A stretch of DNA of 64,000 nucleotides from Coriaria nepalensis (lineage: Eukaryota; Streptophyta; Magnoliopsida; Cucurbitales; Coriariaceae), in contig CP114484.1 in assembly GCA_027186245.1 (NCBI GenBank), forward strand, positions 1,562,501-1,626,500, written 5' to 3'. The number at the start of each line of letters is the position of its first letter. The first letter of the stretch is position 1. The translations under genes were made by a program, and so were the position numbers. The notes beneath the pieces were generated by a model, which saw only the letters and a list, made by a program, of their open reading frames with translations, was not told where the DNA came from and did not search any database. Below are positions 1 through 11,413 of this stretch, piece after piece.

Positions 1-160
1 AATTGCATATTGTTTTTCTTCCTTTGCTTTGTGTGCAGACTACCTGAAAAGTGCAGATTTGCACCAGTAACTTCGAGATTGAAGAAGGCTTCTGGTGCAA
101 GTAAAAAAAAAAAAGAAAAAAAGAAAAAGAAAATATCCATTCAATCATTCTAGCCGAAAA
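1..160 (+). other. 5' leader of the CRIB gene
   Basis: This short stretch upstream of the first ATG looks like 5' untranslated sequence. A pyrimidine-rich run ending in tgtgtgcag at about 30-38 could be the acceptor of a leader intron whose start lies outside the window. An A-rich run follows at 101-132. An in-frame ATG at 95 would add 22 Lys/Arg-rich residues unlike RIC proteins, so I place the start at 161. Confidence 0.4.
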
Positions 161-1231
161 ATGCCCCCCACCGTGAATGTGAAGGGCCTCTTTAAGGGCT
201 TGGCCTACTTTGCGCACATTTTCGGTACAAACTCTAACATCTCTCTTCTCTCTTCTCATTTGCAACGCTTTGAAAAATCTGTATTGCATTAATCTGTTCA
301 ATTGTCATGGGAAGCTACTAGATAGAATATATGTAACATGTTCTTACTTTTCTTAATTGGTGAGTAGAGGAAAAAGAAATGGAAATTGGATTTCCAACTG
401 ATGTGAAGCACGTCGCTCATATTGGAATTGATGGCCCCTCTGCAAGTAAACCTAGCTGGGTACAAATTCATACTCTTCTTTGAGCATCAGTAAGATAATG
501 AGGCCCGCTCCATATAAGACTGCTTCTGATCACTTGTTTTTCTTTTTGTTTGGAAACCAAACAGATGAAAGATTTCAAAGCTGCAGACGAAAACTCAACC
601 GAACAAGTGACTTCTGTTGGGATGGAAAACAGCTCTCCAATCAAACCGTCTGTCCCAGGTTTGTGTTGTTAGTTTGTTTGTTTTTATTCAATTATCGATA
701 GGTCTAATGCAAACTTTGATTTTGGTAGCTACAGAGAAAGAAAATCAACAAACTAGTGCAGAAACTAAAGACACAGAGGTTCAGAAACTCAACGAAATCC
801 CGCCAAAATCTAGACGCAAATCTTCAGCAAGTAGTAACGGTTCACCTGTGGCTTCTCCGGCAAGAAAGAACTCAGATGGAACAAAGGTTTCGAGGCGAAC
901 CCGTTCAGGCATCTCATCGGACCCTATGCGCCAAGGCCAGTCGGGAAGCTCTAAAAGCTCGAGACGACATAAGAGCTCAAACCTTGGACCGGGTTCCACC
1001 TCGCAAGAGGGAGCTGCTGGCTCGAAGAACTCTAGCCAGAGAAAATCAAAAGGAGGGTCTGGTAGTGGTTCGTCTAGATCGTCAAGGTCAAGAGAGTGTA
1101 GTTCCTTAACGGATTTGCCTTTCTCCAGGGAGCTTTCGGACAATGTACTTGGGTTGATTAATAAAGAGAGTCGCAGTAATTCAATTGTGGATGTGCCAGA
1201 AGAGAAAAGGGAGAATTCAGTTGAGAAATAA
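161..1231 (+). CDS. ROP-interactive CRIB motif protein (RIC family)
   Basis: This is a plant ROP GTPase effector. RIC proteins bind GTP-loaded ROP through the CRIB motif and act on cytoskeleton and polar growth at the plasma membrane. Exons are 161-224, 368-459, 565-658 and 729-1231, all with GT-AG introns, giving 250 residues. The N-terminus [14 protein letters not shown] matches the RIC start. The CRIB core lies at residues 28-44 ([17 protein letters not shown]), with the two His and the GxDG present. The fourth exon is a long low-complexity Ser/Arg/Lys-rich tail (about residues 85-215) ending in an acidic stretch, as usual for RICs, which are conserved only around CRIB. It is tail-to-tail with the kinesin locus. 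The family call is firm; which RIC number it matches (RIC9/10/11-like) I cannot settle. Confidence 0.85.
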
Positions 1232-1654
1232 AAATTATAACGGATTTTTTTTTTTACTTTACTTTACTAACGTGAGACATTGTCATTAGGCAGATGACTT
1301 GGATTGTCTTTTCTGTTTTACCTGTTGATTAACTATCTAAAAGTTTCAACTTCAATCTGGGTTCTGTTCTTGTTCTGTTTCGTTTGACATAATTCTAGCT
1401 CCATCATTTCTGTCCTATGGTTCGATCTTACTAATTTTCCTTTTTTGTTCATCTAATCATATACCCATTAAAGTCAACAACAAATCTAAATGAGACTCAC
1501 AAAAATTCAGCGAAAAGTACATATACATTGACTGATGATCCATATAAAGAGACGATGTTTTCAGTACAGCAAGTTCCCAGACGAAACAGAACTCCAATTC
1601 GGAGTTCATCAACTATTACAGACAGTTTTCGCCCCAATTTTCTTCTGCTCTGTC
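1232..1654. other. Intergenic, tail-to-tail RIC/kinesin
   Basis: The stretch holds the 3' ends of two convergent genes. It is T-rich, with poly-T at about 1246-1255. I see no coding signal. Confidence 0.5.
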
Positions 1655-4216
1655 TCATTTAACATGCAGATCAATAAGTTCATCAACTCCGCTATCAATT
1701 TTGGGATTATAGTTCTCCTTCCCAATTATCTTCACCGGAGACTTCTCCGGGACTTGGATATGTTGAGACAGTTTTCGTTTGTTTCCACAAAGAGTGAATA
1801 TGTTTTGAATCCTTGATCTTCTCGAAAAGGCCGATCCTTCTTTATCGAAACTTGTTTTAGGCAGTCCGGCGATTATAGACACAACCCTCTTTTCATCTAT
1901 AACCTCCTCTTCTTCAAGTACTGTACCCAAACCTCCTCTATCACTAACCTCTTTGTTCAATTTATCCAAGAAACTGTTACTATTACCACCACCTACAAGT
2001 TTGTCCTCATGAATTGATTGTCCTTGATCATCCATATCCAAGTCCATTGATTTCACCATTGCCGCATCCGCACTGGAATATACCCCCATTAACCTTTTGG
2101 CAAGCCTACCTCCATCCATTTCCTTTACTCCACTTTCAACCAGCCCATATTCAATCTCCCTCAAACGCTTTCTAATGGTCTCTACTTCCTTCTGTTGTTT
2201 CATCATTTTCTCTTCCATCTTCCTCCTCTCCGATTCAACAAAATCATCTGCCATTCTCTGGTAATCTTTCAGTTTCTTCTCCAACTCAACTTTCACAACC
2301 TGGATCCGCTCATTTACCTTCACATTGATCTCTTCTTCATTTCTCCCCACTCCCTTTGCTTCCATTGCTTCAAGTCTTGCTCTGAGTGCAGCAATTTCTT
2401 TTTCCTTCTTTGATATAACCTTCTGTGCTTCATTTCGCTCTCTTTCTTTGATCTTGTTATCCTTTTGCAGCTTGTATATAAATTCATCCATGGCTTGAAT
2501 CCTCGACCCTAGAATGACAGTTGATGAAGAATCTTAAGCTCCATTTTTATCCTTAATCGGAGTATGAGGGCCACGGACTATACGTTTTGCTTTGGCGCCA
2601 TATTCAAGAGTAGATATGGTCTTGTGTATCTCTTTCAGATCTGGACTTGCACACAGTATCATCAAAATCTTGGACTTATCATCCTCAAACGAATCCTGGA
2701 CAGAAAAGACCAGGAAAAAACCCATAGAATTTTGGATCCGAAATGAATAATAGAACATTAGAACCCAAATAAGGAACAATAATTTTTACCTGCAGAAGCA
2801 TAGTCAGTTTGCTGTCTCTAAAGGGAACATGAGAATCAGCATTAGCAATTGATTCGACCACTCTTTTCAACGCTATATTGCCCTGGTTGATCTTTCCTGT
2901 CTGTGAATTCAATGGCAGTGTATATTAACAGCTGAATAAAGTGCACTTTTTACAAGCAGAAACACTGTTATATCTTTAAAGAGTTATATGCCTGCATTTT
3001 TGCCTCAAATCCAACTTGACCAGCTTGATCGATGTTTTCAGAACCAGCCATGTCCACAAGCATCAATCGACCTCCAATGGTTGGGACATCAAGTATAATC
3101 TGAAGAAAATGATTTTCCGTTGAATTTATAAAGAAATTGGCATATATAGTAATATATCAAACAAAGTAAGCAATTGCTTGAAAGCATACATATATTATAT
3201 ACCATGCAGTGGCTTCTAGAGCTTCTTTCATTACAAAGTGTGCTCCTAACAATCCTTCGCTTCTCTACTTTCTGAATCTCTTTAGATATCTTCCCGGCTT
3301 CATTTCCAGATATGTAGGTCGCATTCTTTGCCTTCTTTCCCATCACTTTCAGCTTCACCTATAACATATGCAAATAACTTAAAATACCTAAATACTCAGC
3401 TCCGCCCCATTTTGACCACTATCAAACTAAGCAAACTGTTTCCCAAAAGATTAACAAAATCCCTAGACAGAAGTTCATCATAGTTTGATATCCTAAAGAA
3501 ATGATCTGACACATTATTCATGAAAATCATATCACAGAATATTCAAAAGAAGAAAGAACAGCAAAGTAGTAGTGTATACCTTGGAAGCACTGCCCTTAGA
3601 CCAACCAAGCCCTAATCCTCCTCCTCCTCCACCTCCATTGCTTGACAGAAGATCATATATTTCCTCATTATAAATCTCTAACACAGTAACCTGAACAAAC
3701 ATCCCAACTCTCAACCCAATACTTTCCTGATCTCCTTTATCTTCGTCTTCTCCCAAAATATCTTTCAAAGACCTATACGCAATTCCGGGCTGCTTAGAAC
3801 AACCAAACATAGTATTTACCCGAACCAGTCGGTCCATACATCATGATAGTACACTTATGCCCAGACCTAACCCCATCAATCCTCAACTTGACAAACTTCT
3901 TATAGAACGTATCTATATCTTCTTCTTCAGATAAAGAAACCCCATCAAGGGTGAAATCCCTGTACCCAATGTCAGCACGAACCCTAACCTTCTGAGTGTC
4001 AGGGTTTATCTGCAAGACAGAAACAGGTTTCTCTTTTCTGTCGGGATAATCTCGGATTCGGCCGATTACTTCGACTGGGTGCTCTGTTTGTTGAAGATCT
4101 TTGATGGCGGAGTTTGGATTTGGGGTTTGGTTGGTTTTTGTGGGGTGGTAATGGAGTCGTTTATTGGATTGAGGGGTTTTCAAATGGTTTGATTTGGAAG
4201 AAGGGGTTGGAGCCAT
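1655..4216 (-). pseudogene. KIN10A: KIN-10A / PAKRP2-type kinesin locus, disrupted
   Basis: This locus encodes a phragmoplast-associated plus-end kinesin that carries Golgi-derived vesicles to the cell plate. Exons on the minus strand are 4216-3580, 3358-3203, 3099-2992, 2900-2790 and 2695-1655. The sequence matches PAKRP2 throughout: N-terminal MAPTPSS, EHPVEVIGRIRDYPDRKEK, P-loop GPTGSGK (Lys134), switch I NERSSRSH, switch II region VDMAGSE, a neck, then a coiled coil and the family C-terminus. Two lesions break it. At about 3814, right after the P-loop Lys, 5 nt are missing where the family has Ser-His before TMFGC. The frame then closes at 3794 after 140 residues. At 2534-2536 a TAA replaces the expected Glu codon between the motor and the coiled coil. 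Everything else, including splice sites, is well kept, so the damage is recent or is an assembly error. The third intron starts with GC. Confidence 0.85.
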
Positions 4217-4869
4217 GGGAAAGGGGTGGAAACTAGAGGGATAAGTTGCAAGTTGAAGTTTTGAGCTTACAGAAGGCGCGTAATTTTCAGGGAAAGTTTT
4301 CGAACCCTTTCTTATTTGGTATTTTCTTGGCAACTTGATGAGATCTTAGAGAAGAAGTGAAGTCAAGTGGAAGATCTATTAATGAACGAGTAAAGAGAAA
4401 GAAATGAATTGGAGTCTGAAGATGATGATTTGCGATTCTGCGAAATTCGTCCCTGGTCCCTGGATATAGCCGTTGCAATTTCAAAAGGCTGAGATCTTTT
4501 TTTAAATTTTTTTTTAAATCTCTTGATTTTAAAAGAGTTTTTGGAAAAAGATATACAATAGTTGGGTCCGGTACAAAATGATCTTCGTGATAAAGCTGAC
4601 CCAGTTATGATGATGGGGCCCATTATATATAAAAAATATTTCTACAGAAGAACCAGTTCCAAGTAACACGTTTCAATTTCAAATGTTTTCTTTCCCGTTA
4701 GCAATGTACATTATACAGTATCTTTGAAACCAAATCCATTAGCCATATAGCGGACCGGAAAAGACATTGGCCGATGTAATAACACGCATTTTGTGCAGAA
4801 ATCTGAAGACTTTTACATGGTATATTACACTATAAGAGACCTGTGAAGAAACTGTACATGGCAAAGAAG
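4217..4869. other. Intergenic, kinesin 5' side / fibrillin 3' side
   Basis: The stretch holds the kinesin leader and promoter (minus) and the 3' end of the fibrillin gene. A GGGCCC/TGGGCC site II-like element and a TATATATA run lie at about 4615-4632, suitable for a minus-strand promoter. No coding signal of its own; the short minus-strand ORFs here are leader sequence. Confidence 0.45.
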
Positions 4870-6619
4870 TTATGAGATGACGAAAACCCTCAGCTCGCTT
4901 CTATCTCCTCTGGTAATGCGGGTGTCGGCATCTAGGTATGTAACTTCGAATTCACCGCTCCCTCTGTTGGTTGGAGGCCTTAAAGCATCTGGAAGCTGAG
5001 GTATTTCCAATGGAGGTAGTTGCGACAAATTCCCTGCTGTCTTTACTGTTGTTTTCTCGAAAGTTATTTTAATGTTTGATGATCCTAATTTCAATGGGAA
5101 GACCAAGTTAGACATGTTAAGCACTGAGAACAATCGTTTCTGGTTTTATAAGCACAGCTGAATCATGCGAAATTTGTGGAACAAGTTTAAACGGAAAAAA
5201 TAACAAAAGAAAAAAAGTTTGTGGAAAGAAGGACCAACCTATGAGTTCGAATTTGTGAGCCAGTGTAGCAGTGACTTCAAGAGGTGGCAGTGGCCATGGC
5301 GCACCTAACTCAAGCTCCACTATGTTATCAAAATCTTTGCTGAAGACATCAATCCGTTGAAAAACCTGATAAAATAGATGTATAACTAAAGGCGAGGCAA
5401 AATTCATCTTGTATTCAATAACACAGGGTACTAAGCATATGGTGCTTAGATATAAACAACTGCGATTCCCCACGTCAGACAAGAAAATCCTGAAAGCAAA
5501 AGTTCTACACGATGAAATGATAAGGGCTTGTCAATAGCACACCTGACGGAGAGTAATGGGGAGTAGTCTTCCGGTGGGTGGACCAGGACGGCTTCCTCCT
5601 AAAGTACGAGATGAGAAAGCACTGCTATAAATAAGTTTCCATCTTCCTTGCAGTTTATCAAGATTAGTATTTAGGTCTACAGGGCCTCCAACTGACTCAA
5701 TATCCTTTGCAGCAGCATCTGCCTTTTCTAGATCTTCCTCAGTTGCAGCAAGTCCTCTATTTAACCCAGAAACTGTACTCTGCAATGTGTCATACCCACA
5801 AGTTAACTTAGCAGCAGCTATAGCAGTAGTCATCTTTCACACAGCAGTATATAGCATGAATCTAATCTCCTCGGTTGGGATTGATTTTTATTCAATCCCA
5901 ACTGTGGGTCTGGATTGGTCCAGACCAAATCCAAATCCCTTAATCTCTTGCAATTTTATAGAGGCCAATTGAATATTGAAGTGCTGTCCTATGTCCATTT
6001 TCCCCCCTTTTTTATTTACACAGCCTCCATGGAATAAAAATTCGAAAGTCCCATGTCATTGCTGAAATCTCCTGCCTCTAACTCGCATAAAGTCATTTCA
6101 GTATAAATCATCGTGCAAAAATATAACTCAAGACTTGTATCATTCTAAATGTAGTAGAACACAATCATCACAAACCAAATAAGCAGAAAGTTAACGCCAA
6201 CATTTAAGTCCATTGTTAATTGCTTCCTTTCCAGTGGATATGCAAAATTTGACCAAATGGTAACTATTCCCCTCCTAGTTATCCATATCCAAATCCAAAA
6301 TGGAAAATCAAGAAGAAACGAAAAACAAACAAGAGCGAGACGAAAGTGGAAAAAGACAAACCAGCAACTTGAGCTTTAAACTAGCAAGGAGCTCGGATTT
6401 GACCTTCTCTTCTACCTCAAAAGAAGGCGGTTTCGGCGAAGGATCAACAGCAGAATACTCATCTACAGTTGATCTCAAAGAAAAACGCCCTCTTCTGCGA
6501 AAGAAGTTGTTACCAATCAGAGACCGCCGTTCTGGAGAGGCGACCTTGACACTCCCTACCTTCGCGTGAAATTTAAACGAGGCCGGAGACTGAGGAAGCG
6601 AGCTTACTAAAGAAGCCAT
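4870..6619 (-). CDS. Plastid-lipid-associated protein / fibrillin, FBN3 type
   Basis: This is a chloroplast plastoglobule or thylakoid lipid-associated protein of the PAP/fibrillin lipocalin-like fold. Exons are 6619-6362, 5779-5543, 5365-5239 and 5084-4870, giving 278 residues with phases 0, 0 and 1 that join cleanly. Residues 1 to about 50 are rich in Ser, Arg and hydroxylated residues with few acids, as in a chloroplast transit peptide. The PAP domain follows: a KLL-STVSGLNRGL helix, LQGRWKLIYSSAF, the GGSRPGPPTGRLLPIT segment, ITFEKTTVKT, and a C-terminal TRITRGDR-ELRVFVIS. These details fit Arabidopsis At3g26070/At3g26080 (FBN3a/b) as I recall them, better than other fibrillins. The start at 6619 is the only ATG giving a transit peptide. 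It is divergent from the WD40 gene at 7066. Confidence 0.9.
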
Positions 6620-7065
6620 GGCCGTTGCTTTGGAAGTAATCCGGTGTTTGTTTCTCGAGAAAGGGAGGGAGAGTGAGAAAATGCTGAAGGTTTATGCGGC
6701 ATGTTTGGTTGGTTCATATCAGTTCATGGCATCGAATCTTCCTCTAATCCAGACGAATGTACAGCATTTCTAGAAGGGCCAGGGCTCGGGCCGATCCGAT
6801 TGCGACACCTTTCGGCCCATTTTCTCAAGTGGCCTCAAATTGCCCGCCGTTTCAGACCAGCCCATTAACCAGTATTTTTGGGGAAAGGAAAATTTCAAAA
6901 CTTAAACAAGAAATAGTATATCATTTCCCGCCCAAACTCGTCCCAAAAAAAAAAAAAAAATCAGATCTTTATCTTATTCTCGCAGACAAATTTTCAGCTT
7001 TCCCCATCAGTTCTCCTTCTCAGAGAACCTTCACACGCCATTTTCGATACCTTTATTTTGTGAAG
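6620..7065. promoter_or_regulatory. Shared divergent promoter region, fibrillin / WD40 gene
   Basis: Two start codons face away from each other with 446 bp between them. The right half carries GGGCCAGGGCTCGGGCC and CGGCCCA motifs (site II-like) at about 6777-6820 and an A-run at about 6945-6960. I see no clear TATA box. Shared control is inferred from geometry only. Confidence 0.4.
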
Positions 7066-10000
7066 ATGTCCGCTTCAACAGCTCGCCGGCCCAGAGATCG
7101 GATCACCGGAACTGGGACCAAGCCATACTCCCTCAAACCGTCAAAACCCATAACTCCAATCTCTCACTCCACCGCAAAAACCACCAGCTGTGGATCCGAC
7201 TATAGATCTTCATCAAATGGAAAAGAAAACCTTAGGCCTACCGTTTCTAAGGCTCCAGCGATGGCCCAAAAGCCGATAATCCGGGCTGTGCCTCGGATCT
7301 ACAAGACTTCAGCAGTCTTGGCCAATGATGGTGAGACACTTGTGAGGAAGTCGACCTCGTCGGTTCCTAGAGGCAGGAGCTCTAGCCCTTCTGAATTTAC
7401 AAGGTGTTTATCTGATGTGCGTAGAGATAGGAGAGTTTCCGGGAGTCGGACTGAGAAGGGTCCGGTAGGGGATAAAGATCGAGTGGTTTTGAGTGGTGGG
7501 AAGGGTTTGAGTGGAGTTGTGGGGGCTGAAAATGGCCCACTAAGGGGTCCAAATGGATGTCGGATTTATAGGGATTTCAAGGAAAATGGAAAGATTGGAG
7601 CGAGTATGGATAGAAAGAGTGGGATTTCCAAAGAAATGAAATTGGACTTGACAGAAAAAGAGGGTAAGTTTAGTGGGGTTAGGGTTCTAGGAAAGGGTAA
7701 TGGAGAAGTCGGTATGATTTCAAATCTGATAAAGGCAAATGAGGTGATTGGTAGTAGGAATTTAGAGAGCCAGAAAAACGACAGGGGTTTAATATTTGAG
7801 GTGAAAATGCAAAAGGGGGTTGAAGCTAGGAAGGGACTAAAAAAGGAGGAACCTTGTTTTGTTTCGAGGTCCGATAATGCAATTTTAACGGTTAGCAACG
7901 ATGGAAAGTCAATGGTGATTTCAAATGAGAAGAAGGGTTTGAGTGATGAAGGGTCTTGCGGTAAGTATCCTAGCAAGCTCCATGAGAAGCTTGCTTTTCT
8001 AGAAGGCAAGGTTAAGAGGATTGCATCAGATATTAAGAAGACAAAGGAAATGTTAGATATGAGCAACCCAGATTCTTCAAAAGTGATACTTTCTGATATT
8101 CAGGACAAGATCTCTGGAATTGAGAAAGCCATGGTTCAAGTCACTAGTGAATCAGACAGTAAATCTGGATCATCAAAAGGAAACAGGGAGGCGGCTAAGG
8201 TAATTGGGGGGGGTCAGAATATGGAGGCAGATAATAGTGTTAAAGCTTCAGTTAAAGGTTTAAACACTGATGAGCTAGAAGCTAGGTTTTTTCCTCATCA
8301 TAAGTTGATAAAAAATCGAGCTTCAGTAAAAACATCATCTGAAAGCTCTCATAGTCAAGAGCTTCATGTTGTAGAAGAACCCAGTTGTGAAATAAAATAT
8401 GAAAATCTTTCACTGAGTTCTGTTGATGAGAACCCAATAGCTTTGGAATTCTTGGCTTCCCTTAATATGGAGCAGAAAAAGGTCATGACGAGAAACAGGC
8501 AATTTGGTGAAGTTCAAGAAACGGACGGTAATGCCCCTGAAGGAAAGCAAGATGATTCGAACACGCTCCATGAAAAGCAAGAAGTTGAGATCAGTCTTGC
8601 CACTGATGAGACTGTTGATGATATTGATTATCAAGATTACAAGAAAGAGGAAGCTATGATTTGTGAGGAGCTGGCAGAAGATCCTTGCCTTTACCAATTT
8701 AATGAAATAGGATTCAAGTCCTCAACATGTGGATGGTTTATTTCGGAAGGAGAAGCTGTCCTTCTTGCTCATGATGATGGTTCTTGCTCATTTTATGATA
8801 TCACCAATTGTGAGGTATGACCAATACTCTCCAGTGTATAAGCCAATAAATATACTTTAAATTCATGTTCAATTTCTTTAAAATATTTGTTTTTACAGGA
8901 AAAAGCTGAATATAAGCCCCCAATCGGAGTCCCACCAAATGTTTGGAGGGACAGTTGGATAATACGAGCACCTGGAGCAGATGGTTGCTCGGGAAGATAT
9001 GTAGTTGCTGCATCGGCTGGAAATGCTATGGATTCTGGTTTCTGCTCCTGGGATTTCTACTCTAAAGAAGTTAGTGCTTTTCATTTAGAAGGTGGACTAA
9101 CATCTTCAAGAGCAGCACTTGCTCCCTTATCCAATAACACCCTGCAAAGGCATACCACTTCTTGTAACATTCTGGTCCCAGAAACTCAACAATGGTGGTA
9201 CAAACCTTGTGGGCTTCTTATTGTCTCGACTGCTACTTGTCAGAAGGGCATGAAGATTTTCGATATTCGTGATGGGGAGGAAGTCATGAATTGGCAAGTG
9301 CAAAAACCTGTTGTGACAATGGATTACTCAAGTCCTTTGCAATGGAGAAACAGAGCAAAAGTAGTATTAGCTGAAGCAGATTCAATTTCTCTATGGGATG
9401 TGAGTTCTCTTATCCCTCAGCGATTACAATCTGTTTCTTATTCCGGCCGGAAAATATCTGCTCTTCATATTAACAACACAGATGGAGAATTAGGTGGAGG
9501 GGTTAGGCAAAGGTAATGGATTATTCTGTCCTTCCTTTTCCTCTGCTTTTATCTTCTCTGTTTTGTTCTGAAATAAGTTTTAATGTTTGTCATAATGCAG
9601 AGTAAGTTCATCAGAAGCAGAAGGAAATGATGGAGTTTTCTGCACCTCGGATTATATAAACATCATAGACTTCCGCAATCCATCTGGGATAGGACTTAAG
9701 ATTCCAAAAGCCGGCATTAATGTCCAATCAATATATTCTCGTGGAGATTCTATTTTTCTTGGATGCTCTGATGCAAGGACGGGTTCGAAGCTTCCTTCTT
9801 CACAGGTACAACAGTTCTCTATTAGAAAACAGAGGATTGTTAGTACTTATGCTTTGCCAGAATCGCATGCACATACTCAACACATGGCGATAACTCAAGT
9901 ATGGGGGAATTCGAATCTTGTCATGGCCATTTCCAGACTAGGGCTGTCCGTGTTTGATGCGCTGAAGGATGAAACAGGGTGTCAAGTTTCCTCTAATGTT

Positions 10001-10144
10001 GATTATGGTTGCAGTCAAAATGGGAAGGAAGTCATTGGCCAAGATGATTTGTATTGCCCTTCCTTTGATTTTTCGGCATCTAGAGTGCTTCTTATCTCTA
10101 AAGACCGCCCAGCAATGTGGAGGCACTTAAATTGTGGACCGTAG
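7066..10144 (+). CDS. Plant WD40-repeat-like protein, uncharacterised
   Basis: This is a 968-residue protein with exons 7066-8814, 8899-9512 and 9601-10144, GT-AG introns and continuous frame. Residues 1 to about 290 are basic, Ser/Pro/Arg-rich and probably disordered. About 304-360 form a short coiled coil (KLHEKLAFLEGKVKRIASDIKKTKEML). Another low-complexity acidic stretch follows. From about residue 535 the sequence turns into beta-rich blade-like segments (GWFISEGEAVLLAHDDGSCSFYDI, GMKIFDIRDGEEVM, SISLWDVSSL, MAISRLGLSVFDAL) typical of a degenerate WD40 propeller. I recall Arabidopsis At4g14310, annotated only as a transducin/WD40-like protein, as the likely counterpart. No function is claimed. 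The frame is open back to 6757, but 7066 is chosen because the upstream codons are low quality and cross an A-run. Confidence 0.8.
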
Positions 10145-11413
10145 GTGCTAGGTACCGCTATCTATGTTTTAGCAAAAGACCAACCGTGATACTGATACCA
10201 ATCTAAATTATTGTACCTTAAATTGTATGTTTGTTTCAGTTATCAATTTTCTGTTTCTTGGAATTCGATGACTGAGGGGTGTTTATGTGGTTCATGACAA
10301 TGTTAACGAAGCTGGTCTCATGACGTTAATAACAGATTGGTATAAATCCATGATGTCTCCAGAAATTGTTGGAAGTTGCGTGCGTGGTACGGAGAAACTT
10401 CTTGATTTAATTTGGGGCGACCAATTATTGTTATTGTCAATTCCCAGTTTTAAGACGATTATCCCTGATTCACCGACACATTAGCTTCCGAACAAGCTCA
10501 TGCCCCTAGTTTTTTAGTACAAGTCGCTAAGAGGGCTGGGAGGTACGACTTGCAACTTGTGAAATAATACTTGCTGCGCACCTGCTGAACAAGGCCACGG
10601 CAGAAGGGTCTAACATAGCGGGAGGCCACGGCTTTTGTGAGTGTTCAGCACAATACGGTACGGTATGCCACCAGCATAAATGAGGCTGTTTGTGGTACGT
10701 AGGTCAAGTTGGGTCGATTTTGAATTAGACAGCCTAATCAACTGCTCTAGAGTTTGAATTGAACACTTGTCCAGTTGTCAAATGAGAATTTGCAGTATAA
10801 AATGCTTAAAATCGCAATAAAGTCCTAACCCATTTGGTGAAGAAGGCTAGTTATTTAAAACCGAACTTTCCGTTGCTTGCTGGCATGGAGGAGTGAGAGA
10901 GAGAGAGGGAGACAGAGAGAGATAACTAAACAGGGGGACCTCTCTCTAGTCTAGAAGAGATTCCAGATTTCTCTCTTTATTGTTTTCCTTATACTTTGTC
11001 TTTTTCTTCTTTTTTCACTTTCATTGACCCAAAAACAGGACGTGGGCATACGTAGAAAGACAGACAGGTACAGATAACGCAATCCGCTGTTACTACTGTT
11101 AGGGCCCTTATAAAAATATGTGAGACACCCTGTTTTTAGGTCCAAAAGCCATTATAAAATAAAAAAACAGAGTCCGGATAGCTGCCATGAATCCTCACAA
11201 AAATTCATATAACCACCACTCGAATTAAAAGACTTTTCTTTTACCGTTTCTTATTTATTATTTTATAATATATTTATATTTATATATATAATTATTTTAA
11301 GTCTCATAATCCGACTAGAACTAGTCCAATTTCCTATGAAGTCTATAAAGTCAGAGAACAGAGGTATCATGGTTATTTCTTAAAGAAAAAGAACTAAGAA
11401 CAGAATTTGAAAG
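10145..11413. other. Intergenic, WD40 gene 3' side / alcohol oxidase 5' side
   Basis: The left part is probably 3' untranslated sequence. A 65-codon open frame at 10287-10484 has no recognisable protein features. A GA-rich tract lies at about 10887-10925. The right part is AT-rich and leads into the alcohol oxidase promoter. Confidence 0.4.
11343..11350 (+). promoter_or_regulatory. Probable TATA box of the alcohol oxidase gene
   Basis: CTATAAAG lies 64-71 nt before the ATG at 11414, which allows a leader of about 35-40 nt. Position and sequence support it; no transcript data. Confidence 0.45.

Noticed and set aside
781..1143. Open frame of 120 codons antisense to the RIC gene
   Set aside because: Mirror of the Ser/Arg-rich fourth exon; acidic Leu-rich composition is what reverse-reading such repeats gives.
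7566..8066. Open frame of 166 codons antisense to the WD40-like gene
   Set aside because: Hydrophobic low-information mirror of the real exon; no domain.
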